The translations under genes were made by a program, and so were the position numbers. A stretch of 64,000 bases of DNA from assembly GCA_963750715.1 (NCBI GenBank), contig CAVVRP010000014.1, forward strand, positions 248,001-312,000, written 5' to 3'. The stretch comes from JAGVSR01 sp963750715. Its GTDB lineage: Bacteria > Pseudomonadota > Alphaproteobacteria > Rhizobiales > Hyphomicrobiaceae. Positions 17,486-26,266 of the stretch are shown piece by piece; positions within the stretch are counted from its first letter, which is position 1; every line of letters starts with the position of its first letter. The notes under the pieces were generated by a model. The model did no database searches. It had not been told where the DNA came from and saw nothing but the letters and a program-made list of their open reading frames with translations.

Positions 17486-18031
17486 ATGGCAGAGAACGTC
17501 ACAGCAGGCACGGAAGTACCGCACGATGCCGGACACGCGAAGGTTTTCCCGCCTCTCGATCCGGCGCACTTCGCGCCTCAACTTTTCTGGCTCGCGCTGA
17601 CGTTCACGGCGCTCTACCTGCTTCTCTCCAGGGTCGTGCTGCCGCGCATTGGTGAAGTCATTGAAGAGCGCAATGACCGCATTCAAGCAGATCTGGACAC
17701 TGCCGAGCGCCTGAAAAGCGACACAGATGCTGCTCTCAGGAACTATGAGAAGTCCTTGGCCGACGCGAAGGCGAAGGCCTCGGGCATCGCCAAGGAGACA
17801 CGCGATCGTCTAAGTGGCGAAACCGGGAAGGAAAGAGCAGCTGTAGAAAAGCAGCTGGCGGGCAAGCTTGCCGACGCGGAAGCCCGAATCGGGGAGACGA
17901 AACGCAAGGCCCTGGCAAGTGTGGATGAGATCGCCGCCGATACCGTCGGAGCCATCGTCAAACTGTTGCTCGGCAAAGACGTGAGCCCGAACGAAGTCAA
18001 ACGGGCCCTACAGACCACCGCTCGGGAGTAG
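17486..18031 (+). CDS. atpG: ATP synthase F0 subunit b'
   Basis: 181-residue divergent b-type peripheral stalk subunit (b', also called AtpX; naming varies). One membrane helix at about 33-52 (LFWLALTFTALYLLLSRVVL) is followed by a long charged coiled coil (EERNDRIQADLDTAERLKS and beyond) that dimerises with b. A separate b' gene before b is typical of alphaproteobacteria and phototrophs. ATG 17486 lies downstream of the atpE hairpin. Confidence 0.93.
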   Translation: MAENVTAGTEVPHDAGHAKVFPPLDPAHFAPQLFWLALTFTALYLLLSRVVLPRIGEVIEERNDRIQADLDTAERLKSDTDAALRNYEKSLADAKAKASGIAKETRDRLSGETGKERAAVEKQLAGKLADAEARIGETKRKALASVDEIAADTVGAIVKLLLGKDVSPNEVKRALQTTARE

Positions 18032-18037
18032 ACTTGA

Positions 18038-18529
18038 ATGTTAAATCCGCACGACCCATTATTCTGGACGCTGGTTGCGCTCGTCATCTTCTTTGCCATC
18101 CTCGCCTACTACAAGGTGCCGGCACTGGTCGGCAAACAGCTCGACGATCGGGCCCATTCGATCCGCAAAGAACTCGACGAGGCTCGCCGCCTGCGCGAAG
18201 AGGCCCAGCAGCTGTTGGCTGATTACCAGCGTAAGAGCCGCGAAGCCGAGGACGAGGCCAAGGAGATCGTTACACAAGCCAGGCGCGAGGCCGAATTGCT
18301 GGCGGCGGACACCCGCAAGAGCCTTGCCGAAACCCTTGAGCGGCGCGCTAAAGCTGCCGAGGAGAAGATTGCCCGTGCGGAAGCGCAGGCCCTGGGTGAA
18401 GTTCGCTCGGCTGCCGTGGACGCCGCGATCAGTGCTGCTGAAAAGCTGCTGCAGGCCAAGATAGTCGGCGGGGATGCTACCGCGCTCATTGAGAGCAACA
18501 TTCAGGACCTCAAAGGTCGATTGAACTGA
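18038..18529 (+). CDS. atpF: ATP synthase F0 subunit b
   Basis: 163 residues with a single N-terminal membrane helix (FWTLVALVIFFAILAYYKV) and a long Ala/Arg/Glu coiled coil (LDEARRLREEAQQLLADYQR onward). It pairs with b' to hold F1 static. It starts six bases after the b' stop and ends the operon before a terminator. The F1 genes are not in this window. Confidence 0.94.
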   Translation: MLNPHDPLFWTLVALVIFFAILAYYKVPALVGKQLDDRAHSIRKELDEARRLREEAQQLLADYQRKSREAEDEAKEIVTQARREAELLAADTRKSLAETLERRAKAAEEKIARAEAQALGEVRSAAVDAAISAAEKLLQAKIVGGDATALIESNIQDLKGRLN

Positions 18530-18574
18530 TGAACTGACCTCTCAACGGTTCGGTTTTGCGAGAGACGGGCACAA

Positions 18575-18604
18575 GGGCCGGAGCAATCCGACCCTTTTCT
18601 TTCT
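18575..18604 (+). terminator. Rho-independent terminator after atpF
   Basis: GGGCCGGA at 18575-18582, loop GCAA, TCCGACCC at 18587-18594 (one C-A mismatch), then TTTTCTTTCT. It ends the F0 operon. Read the other way it may also serve the convergent lipoprotein gene. Confidence 0.7.
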
Positions 18605-18608
18605 GCGA

Positions 18609-19265
18609 TCAGCCGGCACCCGGTACGGTCTTGTCGAACCCGACGAAGACCTGGTACTCACCCGCCCGCGAGCCTTCCGGCACTTCGAACGTGACCATGC
18701 GGACGGCCGAGAAGTATCCGATCGGATTTTCGACGGCGACATTGACGTCGACCTTGAGCTTGTCGTTGGCAACGCGCTCACGCTTGGAATCTGTGACGAA
18801 CACCGATACCGGCAGAGAAATCGGCCCCGGCTTGCCTCGCGGCCCAAGAAGCACCCGGCCTGAGAAGCCGTACTTGACCATCACGCGGCTGCCTTCGACG
18901 ATGCATTCGCGCGCGGTCTTGGTAATCTCGCCGCGATGCATGATCGAGAGGCTGTCGCCGACGCGGTTCTGCTCATAGACCGTGATGAAGTTGTCGCGCG
19001 GCCAGGGCACGAACTTGGGGCAACCCGCGGACACCTCGGTGCCAGCGACGCCGGGCAAATCGCCATCCTTCGCCGCCGTCAGAAGCTGCTCTTCGTTAAC
19101 GGCTCCCGTCGTGGTCGTGCTGGTGGACGACCCACCGCTGAACACGCTGGAGCCCAAACCCGACGTCAGGGACGACATGCCGCAAGCCGGCAGAAGGCTA
19201 GCTGCGCCGATGCTGACGGTCAGCATTGCCAGCTTTCGTGCGAGCGCTGTGATGGATTGCGTCAT
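18609..19265 (-). CDS. Hypothetical lipoprotein
   Basis: 218 residues of unrecognised family. The signal sequence ends in a lipobox LLPACG at Cys28, followed by a Ser/Thr/Gly tether of about 35 residues and then a compact, probably beta-rich domain (VSAGCPKFVPWPRDNFITVY, IVEGSRVMVKYGFSGRVLLG, FVTDSKRERVANDKL). The domain may bind another envelope component, but no function can be assigned. ATG 19265 is chosen because it directly starts the signal; the open frame beyond is antisense to ispH. The gene converges with atpF and diverges from ispH. Confidence 0.75.
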   Translation of the reverse strand: MTQSITALARKLAMLTVSIGAASLLPACGMSSLTSGLGSSVFSGGSSTSTTTTGAVNEEQLLTAAKDGDLPGVAGTEVSAGCPKFVPWPRDNFITVYEQNRVGDSLSIMHRGEITKTARECIVEGSRVMVKYGFSGRVLLGPRGKPGPISLPVSVFVTDSKRERVANDKLKVDVNVAVENPIGYFSAVRMVTFEVPEGSRAGEYQVFVGFDKTVPGAG

Positions 19266-19438
19266 CGCGCTCCAATCCGCATAATTAGTGTATTCACGGC
19301 GTGCAGCTCCGACATCGTTCGTGGGACGTGCCGCGTTTCGACTGCAGGTAACACGATTCGAAATGCAGCATTTTGCCGATCGGCCGAGAAAGTGACTTCG
19401 CCCCCTGCGCATGTGAAAAAGGGCCCGGAATCTTAAGC

Positions 19439-20450
19439 ATGTCACAATTGGCTTCAGACGAAACAAGCCGCAGAGCCCGCCCTGCGCTGAGCGTGCTTCT
19501 TGCAGCCCCGCGCGGCTTCTGTGCGGGCGTCGACCGCGCCATCCAGATCGTCGAACTTGCTCTCGCCAAGTACGGGGCCCCCGTCTACGTGCGGCACGAG
19601 ATTGTCCACAACCGCTACGTCGTGGACCAGTTGAAGGCCAAAGGCGCCGTTTTTGTGAAGGAGCTCGATGAAATACCAGAAACCACCCAACCAGTGATTT
19701 TCTCGGCACATGGCGTCGCCAAGAGCATTCCTGAGGCTGCCGGCACTCGCAATCTGATGCCACTCGACGCGACCTGCCCGCTCGTCGTGCAAAGTCCATC
19801 TCGAGGCCGAGCGCCATTACGAACAGGGGCGCGAGATCGTGCTCGTCGGCCACCGGGGCCATCCCGAGGTCACCGGAACGATGGGTCAGCTGCCGGATGG
19901 CGCAATTCATCTCGTCGAGACCATAGAGGATGCAAGGGCCTGGATGCCGCGCGATCCGGCCAAGGTCGCCTTCATAACCCAAACGACACTCTCGATCGAC
20001 GACACCGCTGCCATCGTGTACGTTCTGAAGGAACGCTTTCCCCACATCGCCGGGCCGGCGAAGGAAGACATCTGCTATGCGACGACCAACCGGCAAGGCG
20101 CGGTGAAGGCGATCGCGCCGCGCATCGACTATCTGCTCGTCATCGGCGCGCCCAACTCTTCCAACTCCGTGCGCCTGGTCGAAGTCGCCGAGCGGGCCGG
20201 CTGTCCGAAGGCCCTGCTCGTGCAGCGCGCCACGGACATTCCGTGGGACGCCCTGGAAGGTATCCGCACGCTCGGCATCACCGCCGGTGCGTCGGCGCCC
20301 GAGGCCCTCATCAATGAAATCCTAGAGGCGGTGAAGGACCGCTTCGACACGACCATCGAAACGGTCACCACGGCGCAAGAGCGCGTCGTGTTCCCGGTGC
20401 TGCGCGAACTGCGCGTCGGCGTGCGCGCAAACCCCGCCGGCAGAGCCTGA
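19439..20450 (+). pseudogene. ispH: 4-hydroxy-3-methylbut-2-enyl diphosphate reductase (IspH), frameshifted as sequenced
   Basis: Last enzyme of the MEP isoprenoid pathway, a [4Fe-4S] protein. All three cluster cysteines can be found: Cys28 (PRGFCAGVDRAI), Cys113 (DATCPLV) and the one in EDICYATTNRQGAVK. The frame from ATG 19439 fails after DATCPLVV. Removing C at 19790 restores KVHLEAERHYEQGREIVLVG and the rest to TGA at 20448-20450. Both parts are highly conserved, so the lesion is recent or a base-calling error. IspH is normally essential in bacteria with only the MEP pathway, so a true knockout would need a second copy. thrB follows seven bases downstream, a common pairing. Confidence 0.88.
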
Positions 20451-20457
20451 ACATCAG

Positions 20458-21429
20458 ATGGCCGTCTACACGGAAGTATCCGACGAAGAACTGAGTGCAC
20501 TCGTGACCAGCTACGGGCTTGGCCGGCTGATGTCGTACAAGGGCATTGCGGAGGGCGTCGAGAACACGAACTACCTCGTGCATACGACCGCGGGGTCCTA
20601 CATCCTCACGCTTTACGAGAAACGAGTGGCGCGTGAGGATTTGCCGTTCTTTCTCGGCCTGATGGAACACCTCGCCCAGCGCCGCGTGAACTGCCCGACC
20701 CCGTTGCGCGATGCCAAAGGCCGCAACGTGTGCGAACTGGCTGGCCGCGCCGCCGCGATCGTGACGTTCCTAGAGGGCTACTGCGTCCGCCGTCCGGAAG
20801 CCAACCACTGTGCCGACCTTGGGCGCGCGCTCGCCGGGCTGCATCTCGCAGGACAAGATTTCGGGATGCGCCGCGCAAACGATCTGGGCCCGGCGGGCTG
20901 GCGTCCGCTCTTTGAAAAATTCGCCGCAAACGCCGACGACGTTGCGCCGGATCTTGGCATGATGATCAGCGAGGAACTCGCAGAGATCGACACGCGCTTT
21001 CCGTCCGGACTGCCTCAAGGCGTCATCCATGCCGACCTATTTCCCGACAATGTCTTCTTCCTCAACAACAAGCTATCGGGCCTCATCGACTTCTATTTCG
21101 CCTGCAACGACTCACTCGCCTACGATATCGCAATCTGCCTCAATGCCTGGTGCTTCGAGAAGGACCATACCTTCAACGTCACCAAGGGGCGTGCTTTGCT
21201 CAAGGCCTACGATAGCGTGCGCGTGCTGTCGGATGCCGAGCGTGCGGCGATGCCGATGCTGGCGCGCGGCGCTGCTCTGCGATTTCTGCTGACGCGATCC
21301 TATGACTGGCTGAACCGGCCCGCCAGCGCTCTCGTCAGTCCGCACGATCCAAGCGAGTATGCGCGCCGCTTGCGTTTCCATCAGTCCGTGCGCTCGATCG
21401 CGGACTACGGTATGAGGGCCGGCTCATGA
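20458..21429 (+). CDS. thrB: Homoserine kinase, APH-fold type
   Basis: Phosphorylates L-homoserine for threonine synthesis. 323 residues of the choline/aminoglycoside kinase-like ThrB family found in alphaproteobacteria, not the GHMP type. The Brenner motif QGVIHADLFPDNVFF and metal-binding LIDFYFACND are intact, with EGVENTNYLV at the N-terminal lobe. The stop overlaps the rnhA start (ATGA), so the two are translationally coupled. Confidence 0.93.
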   Translation: MAVYTEVSDEELSALVTSYGLGRLMSYKGIAEGVENTNYLVHTTAGSYILTLYEKRVAREDLPFFLGLMEHLAQRRVNCPTPLRDAKGRNVCELAGRAAAIVTFLEGYCVRRPEANHCADLGRALAGLHLAGQDFGMRRANDLGPAGWRPLFEKFAANADDVAPDLGMMISEELAEIDTRFPSGLPQGVIHADLFPDNVFFLNNKLSGLIDFYFACNDSLAYDIAICLNAWCFEKDHTFNVTKGRALLKAYDSVRVLSDAERAAMPMLARGAALRFLLTRSYDWLNRPASALVSPHDPSEYARRLRFHQSVRSIADYGMRAGS

Positions 21430-21890
21430 CCAAGTTGGCTCCTGACGCGCCCGTCGTCGTCATCCACACCGACGGGGCGTGCTCGGGGAATCCCGGCCCC
21501 GGCGGCTGGGGCGCGATCCTCACCTCGGGCGTCCACCGCAAGGAACTGAGCGGGGGCGAGGCCGTGACGACCAACAACCGCATGGAGCTGATGGCCGCAA
21601 TCAGCGCGCTCGAAGCCTTGAAGGGGCCGAGCCACGTCGACCTTCACACCGACAGCAACTACGTCAAGAACGGCATTACCGCGTGGATCCACGGCTGGAA
21701 GAAGAACGGGTGGCGAACCGCCGACAAAAAGCCGGTGAAGAATGTCGAATTATGGCAGCGTCTCGAAGAAGCGCGCCAGCGCCACGAAGTTCACTGGCAT
21801 TGGGTCAAGGGCCACTCGGGGCACACCGAGAACGAGCGTGCGGACGAACTGGCGCGCGAGGGGATGGCGCCGTTCAAGGGGCTACGCTGA
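21426..21890 (+). CDS. rnhA: Ribonuclease HI
   Basis: Cleaves the RNA strand of RNA:DNA hybrids. 154 residues with the DEDD metal site: Asp16 (IHTDGACSGNPGPGGWG), Glu in NNRMELMAAI, Asp in DLHTDSNYV and Asp in NERADELA, with His in HSGHTENE. The basic handle HGWKKNGWR is present. Coupled to thrB by a four-base overlap. Confidence 0.96.
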   Translation: MTKLAPDAPVVVIHTDGACSGNPGPGGWGAILTSGVHRKELSGGEAVTTNNRMELMAAISALEALKGPSHVDLHTDSNYVKNGITAWIHGWKKNGWRTADKKPVKNVELWQRLEEARQRHEVHWHWVKGHSGHTENERADELAREGMAPFKGLR

Positions 21891-21917
21891 TGGGAGGGGG
21901 ACCGGCGTCGGTGCGCA

Positions 21918-23456
21918 TCACACCGCGCGGCGGCGGCCGGTTATAAGTTCCCAGGCAACGTTGATCTGTTTGATGCGATGCTCGCGCTCGGCACGGTCGA
22001 CATCGTCGCGCGCCAGATCCGGATGCCAAGTCATGCGCAGCGCATCGATGAGTTTCTTCAGTGTCGCGTCGCTGACATCGGCATTGACGCCGAGAATCTC
22101 GTAAGCTTCGCTCTTGGTCTCGGGCAGTCGGCCTGGCTCACGCGAACTTGAAAAACTGTGGGCCGCGCTCGCAGTAATGCGCTGCACGCGATCCAATTCG
22201 CGGATCAGGGCTCGGAACTGTGCCGCAAGCTTCGTCACCGATCCTTTGCCATCGATCGCCTGGGCTTTGGCGGAGGCGAGCCTCTGGCGGATTGTCCCAA
22301 GCTCGTGCTCGAGCACGTCGCGCAGGGGTGTACCGGGCTTCAATGCAAAAACCGCGACCTCGGTCTTGACCAGGAGCAGGTTGACGTTTTCTGCAGCATT
22401 GGCGAGTTCGGGATCGTAGGAGGCGCCGGTTCCTTCGTTGCGAGCCATCGAGGTCCGCGCCTTGATGGCGGCGGCGCTGCGCGCATAAATCTCTCCGGCA
22501 TCGATCCACAGCTCCCGCATCTTCGCGCGATCGATGTTCGGAAGGGCTGCCTGCAGTTGCGGTAGCGACGTGCGATTGACCCAGGCAAACGAGGCGCCGA
22601 CAGCCATCAGTGACACGGCGAAGATCCAGCTCAACGCCGGCCATGGATAATGCACGGTGGCCGACGCCACGGCAGTCATTTCGGCTTCGCTGACTTCGTG
22701 CGCTTCGACGACGCGTGTGATCCACTCCGCGGGCCTGCGCTCGTCGCTTGCGGACGCCAGTTCATTCGACACCACCGGTTTGGGAAGGGGATTGCGCTTC
22801 ACGCCAAAGTCAAAGCGGCCGCCGCCCGTATCGCCAGACGCGGCAGCGGGCGCAGCCGATACCGCGCCCAGTGCCATCGGCGTGCCGGCGGCTGCAATGT
22901 TTGCCGCTCCGCTGAGCACGAAGCGCGCGCCGATTTCGGCGGCAGGCGCAAAGCCTGCCGGAAGCACGATGCGTTCGACTTCACGTGTCGGTTGCCACGG
23001 CAGGCACTCGCCGCGCATGCCCAGACCCGAACGGGCGGACGCGTCCGCGCAACTGCTGGCGCTGCCGGTGGGGCTGTCGACCTGACGGCTAATGTTGAGA
23101 TAGCCCTTTTCGAGCCACACGCGGCCGGCGCCAGTCTGCCTGGCGGCGGCAACCACGCGCACCCAAGGCACGCGCGCGCGACCGCACATGATGGAAAAGC
23201 GATACACCATCATGGTGCGACACTGGTTGGAGAAGGGAGGGCTGCAGGTCGTAAAGCCGCGCTCTTCACGCGGGCCGGCGATCGCGTAACTTCTGTCGAG
23301 TCCCGGCTTCATAACGATCTGGTTGCTCTGGAAGTCGCAATCGAATGGCATGATCAGCTTGTCGTCGGCCCGGGCCGTGGACAGCCCAAGCGCAAGAATG
23401 GCTGGAACCACCCATCCTCCCAAACGCCAAGAGTCTATGCCGATCAAAAAGTGCAC
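21918..23456 (-). CDS. Membrane protein with exported N-terminal domain and C-terminal J domain
   Basis: About 512 residues. A signal-like segment (WVVPAILALGLSTARA) leads into a Cys-containing domain (about 30-180, with four or more Cys) that should be periplasmic. Then come a linker, a membrane helix (ALSWIFAVSLMAVGASFAW, about 255-275), a helical region (VNLLLVKTEVAVFALKPG) and a J domain at the end (EAYEILGVNADVSD, MTWHPDLARDD with HPD intact). A J domain stimulates DnaK/Hsp70, so the protein could couple an envelope signal to cytosolic chaperoning; this is inference. The start is uncertain: GTG 23456 is used, but the frame is open to 23603. Divergent from the DUF3754 gene. Confidence 0.7.
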   Translation of the reverse strand: MHFLIGIDSWRLGGWVVPAILALGLSTARADDKLIMPFDCDFQSNQIVMKPGLDRSYAIAGPREERGFTTCSPPFSNQCRTMMVYRFSIMCGRARVPWVRVVAAARQTGAGRVWLEKGYLNISRQVDSPTGSASSCADASARSGLGMRGECLPWQPTREVERIVLPAGFAPAAEIGARFVLSGAANIAAAGTPMALGAVSAAPAAASGDTGGGRFDFGVKRNPLPKPVVSNELASASDERRPAEWITRVVEAHEVSEAEMTAVASATVHYPWPALSWIFAVSLMAVGASFAWVNRTSLPQLQAALPNIDRAKMRELWIDAGEIYARSAAAIKARTSMARNEGTGASYDPELANAAENVNLLLVKTEVAVFALKPGTPLRDVLEHELGTIRQRLASAKAQAIDGKGSVTKLAAQFRALIRELDRVQRITASAAHSFSSSREPGRLPETKSEAYEILGVNADVSDATLKKLIDALRMTWHPDLARDDVDRAEREHRIKQINVAWELITGRRRAV

Positions 23457-23811
23457 GCCCCCAGCCCCGGCCAATGCCCCTTTAACTCTATTCAGGTGTG
23501 TCCGGCTCAACAACGGCGCGACTGTGGCGAACTTGAAGTTCCCACAACTGAACCGCCTTATGCTCACAAATTGAAGATCCTTGCCCCTCGCCGCGAAGCA
23601 CACGTATAAATCCTGTCACAGCGAGTGAGGCAAACACAAGTCCAATTAGAGTTCGACAATTGTCATCAAGCCGAGCACTAGCGATGATCGACTTTTCCCT
23701 CCGGCGCGCGCTTCCATCCGGACGGGGATGTCTCTAGAAAGGGCGTGGCTCGAACTTTCTCGAGGACGGGAAGGCCTCTAAGCGATGAGGTCGCATGATG
23801 GGAGCTCGACA
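23457..23811. other. Divergent intergenic region, no gene seen
   Basis: About 355 bases separate the J-domain and DUF3754 genes. I see no convincing coding frame, RNA gene or strong promoter. The stretch near 23590-23680 is AT-richer than its surroundings and may hold both promoters. Confidence 0.5.
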
Positions 23812-25290
23812 ATGACCTCCGCGGTTTCGACACCTCAGGCTTTGTCGTCCGGCGGCCTGGACAGGGTGAACGAACAGCACCTCGCGCAACATCATAACGG
23901 GCAGACGCCCGTCCCGATGTCCGAGTCGAAGGGAATCCCGGCGATCGACGTATTGAGCAAAGAAAAAATTCGCGCAAACGAGCGGTTTATTCCCCTGACA
24001 ACGAACGCATTGGTAGACCGGCTGACGATCGACCGGGCCTGGCCGGCCGGCGACGCCAAGACCGCGAGACGCTTCTTCCGGTATCTCGAGCACTGGCGGC
24101 GACAGCTGCACAGCGCGCGGCTGCAGGCACTGCTCAAAGCGTACGAACCGTTCAGCCCCGACAGTGACTTGCTTATCACCCGCAAGTACACGCCGGACGA
24201 ACGCCAGGCGCTGAAAAAGCGCGTCGTCGACGGCGTCGTTAGAATTCTCGAGCAGGCGAACTACGAACGCATCGACACCAAGGATGTCGAACTCATTCTG
24301 ACCAAGGAGAGCCACTATGGGCTCGACCTGCAAGTGGACTTCTCGGCTTTCGACGACTGCCTCGTGTTTTATCGCGGCGCGTCCAAGAAGCGCGACCAGC
24401 GGCGCAATTATCGCAAGTTCTTGCGCAAGGAAGAGTTCGACGTTCCGATCTTCCAGCGCCTCGTACTGCTGTTCAAGCTGAAGCCTTTCGACGCTCGTGT
24501 GCGCGAGGTGATGGAGGAAAAGAAGGTCGATAGAAGCGAGGCTGAGCGCATCGTCAAGCGGGCACGCACGCTCATGTCGAACGAGTTGAAGGACGACAAC
24601 ATCTATCTGAAGCTTTTCAAGAACATACCGCGCAGCGACGTCGAGATGGTGTTCCCCAACACGCGCGTGAAGTTCCGGCTTTTCGATAAGATCAAACTCG
24701 GTTTGAGCGGCGGCGGCGCCTTCGGCATGGGAGTGTTTGGTACGGCTGGCAAGATCGCCGCCGGCGGCTTTGCTGCCACGAACCCGATCGCGCTGGCTGG
24801 CGCGGTCGCTGGTCTCGGCGGCATCGCCTTCCGGCAAGGCATCAATTTCATGAACCAGAAGCAGCGCTACATGGTTGTAATGGCGCAGAACCTCTACTTC
24901 CATTCCATGGCCGACAATCGTGGTGTGCTGATCAAGCTGTCAGAGCGCGCGGCGGAAGAGGACGTGAAGGAAGAGATGCTGCTCTACTCCGTATTGGCAA
25001 AAGAAAAAGCCAGACGCGACGACCTGCCTGCCATCGACGCCGCCATCGAGGACTATCTCAAGGCGAGCTTCGGCGTGTCCGTGAACTTCGATCTCGAGGA
25101 CGCCCTCGGGCGTCTTATCGAAGATGATCTTGTTGTGGAGGAATCAGACGGAACGCTCCACACGCTCGCCCCCCAGGCAGCAGCCCAGCATATCGACGCC
25201 AAGTGGGACGTTTTTCTCGACAATCTGATCGACGCGGGACCGTCCGAAGGCCGCGAATTCGAGGGTTCACAGGAACCGCCCAAAGCGTGA
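23812..25290 (+). CDS. DUF3754 / TMEM143-like membrane-associated protein
   Basis: 492 residues from ATG 23812, which has GGGAG at good spacing (an ATG 27 bases earlier is in frame). It matches the DUF3754 family, whose eukaryotic member TMEM143 is mitochondrial: FIPLTTNALVDRL, LVFYRGASKKRDQRR, FQRLVLLFKLKP, LKLFKNIPRSDVEMVFPN and TRVKFRLFDKIKLG. A Gly/Ala-rich hydrophobic part (about 290-350) could form two membrane passes. The C-terminal third is acidic. Function unknown. Divergent from a J-domain membrane gene and 52 bases upstream of prmA. Confidence 0.75.
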   Translation: MTSAVSTPQALSSGGLDRVNEQHLAQHHNGQTPVPMSESKGIPAIDVLSKEKIRANERFIPLTTNALVDRLTIDRAWPAGDAKTARRFFRYLEHWRRQLHSARLQALLKAYEPFSPDSDLLITRKYTPDERQALKKRVVDGVVRILEQANYERIDTKDVELILTKESHYGLDLQVDFSAFDDCLVFYRGASKKRDQRRNYRKFLRKEEFDVPIFQRLVLLFKLKPFDARVREVMEEKKVDRSEAERIVKRARTLMSNELKDDNIYLKLFKNIPRSDVEMVFPNTRVKFRLFDKIKLGLSGGGAFGMGVFGTAGKIAAGGFAATNPIALAGAVAGLGGIAFRQGINFMNQKQRYMVVMAQNLYFHSMADNRGVLIKLSERAAEEDVKEEMLLYSVLAKEKARRDDLPAIDAAIEDYLKASFGVSVNFDLEDALGRLIEDDLVVEESDGTLHTLAPQAAAQHIDAKWDVFLDNLIDAGPSEGREFEGSQEPPKA

Positions 25291-25342
25291 TAGGCATAGG
25301 CCCGAGCCTGACCTCAAGGCCAACGCGCCAGCGACAAACGCA

Positions 25343-26221
25343 ATGACAAATGAAAAACTGACGGTCGCGATACCCGATCGCGACCTTGCACGAACTCTCG
25401 CCGGCGCCCTGCAGGATCTACTCGAACCAACCCCCGATGCGCTGACACTGTTCGAGATCCCAGGCGAGGGCTGGCGGATCGATGCCTATTATGACGCGCC
25501 GGCCGATCTGGCAGTCCTGAACGCCCGATTGGGCGAGATCGTGGGATTGAACTGTCCCACCATCGCGCGCGAAGCTATTCCCGACGAGAACTGGGTGGCG
25601 CTGTCGCAGGCCGCGCTGCCGCCGGTTCACGCCGGCCGCTTCACCGTTCACGGAAGCCACGACCGCGGCCGCGTCGCACGGGGGCCTAACTCCATCCTGG
25701 TCGATGCGGGCGAAGCGTTCGGTACGGCCCACCACGCCACCACTTATGGTTGCCTGGAGGCGATCGACAGCATCACGCGGCGGCGCCCTTATTGCCATGT
25801 ACTAGACCTTGGCTGCGGTACCGGCGTGCTGGCCATCGCGGCGACGCGGGCGCTGCCACACGCGCGTGTGATCGCGACCGATCTCGATCGGCAGTCCGTC
25901 CTCGTCGCCCGTACCAACATGACAGCCAATGGCGCAGGCCGGCGCATCACGGCCCTGTGCGCCGCGGGGCTCGATCATGCGACCTTGCGCACGGCGCCCG
26001 ATTTTGATCTCGTCATCGCTAACATTCTCGCCGGACCGCTGATAAAGCTCTCCCGTGACATCGCAACGACGATGAGCACCGGCGGCACACTTGTCATGTC
26101 GGGCATACTGACCCCGCAGGCTCCCGCCGTGATCTCGACCTATTGCTCACACGGTTTTGCGCTCGAACACCAACGACGGATCGCGGGCTGGTCGACCCTC
26201 CTGATGACAAAACGATTATGA
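25343..26221 (+). CDS. prmA: Ribosomal protein L11 methyltransferase
   Basis: 292 residues. The C-terminal Rossmann domain has the SAM motif VLDLGCGTGVLAIAA, the acidic IATDLD, and FDLVIANILAGPLIKL, the PrmA post-II motif. GEAFGTAHHATT is the family's substrate-side signature. The N-terminal L11-recognition domain (1-100) is more diverged. It methylates L11 at several amines. Confidence 0.93.
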   Translation: MTNEKLTVAIPDRDLARTLAGALQDLLEPTPDALTLFEIPGEGWRIDAYYDAPADLAVLNARLGEIVGLNCPTIAREAIPDENWVALSQAALPPVHAGRFTVHGSHDRGRVARGPNSILVDAGEAFGTAHHATTYGCLEAIDSITRRRPYCHVLDLGCGTGVLAIAATRALPHARVIATDLDRQSVLVARTNMTANGAGRRITALCAAGLDHATLRTAPDFDLVIANILAGPLIKLSRDIATTMSTGGTLVMSGILTPQAPAVISTYCSHGFALEHQRRIAGWSTLLMTKRL

Positions 26222-26266
26222 CCGCGCCATTGCACGAGTGAACCCGCACGCGTAAAACAGCCGCAC

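Noticed and set aside
22650..23609. 319-codon plus-strand frame opposite the J-domain gene
   Set aside because: No motifs, biased composition and complete overlap with a recognisable gene.
23734..24903. 389-codon minus-strand frame inside the DUF3754 gene
   Set aside because: The plus strand carries the DUF3754 motifs; the minus frame has no recognisable content.
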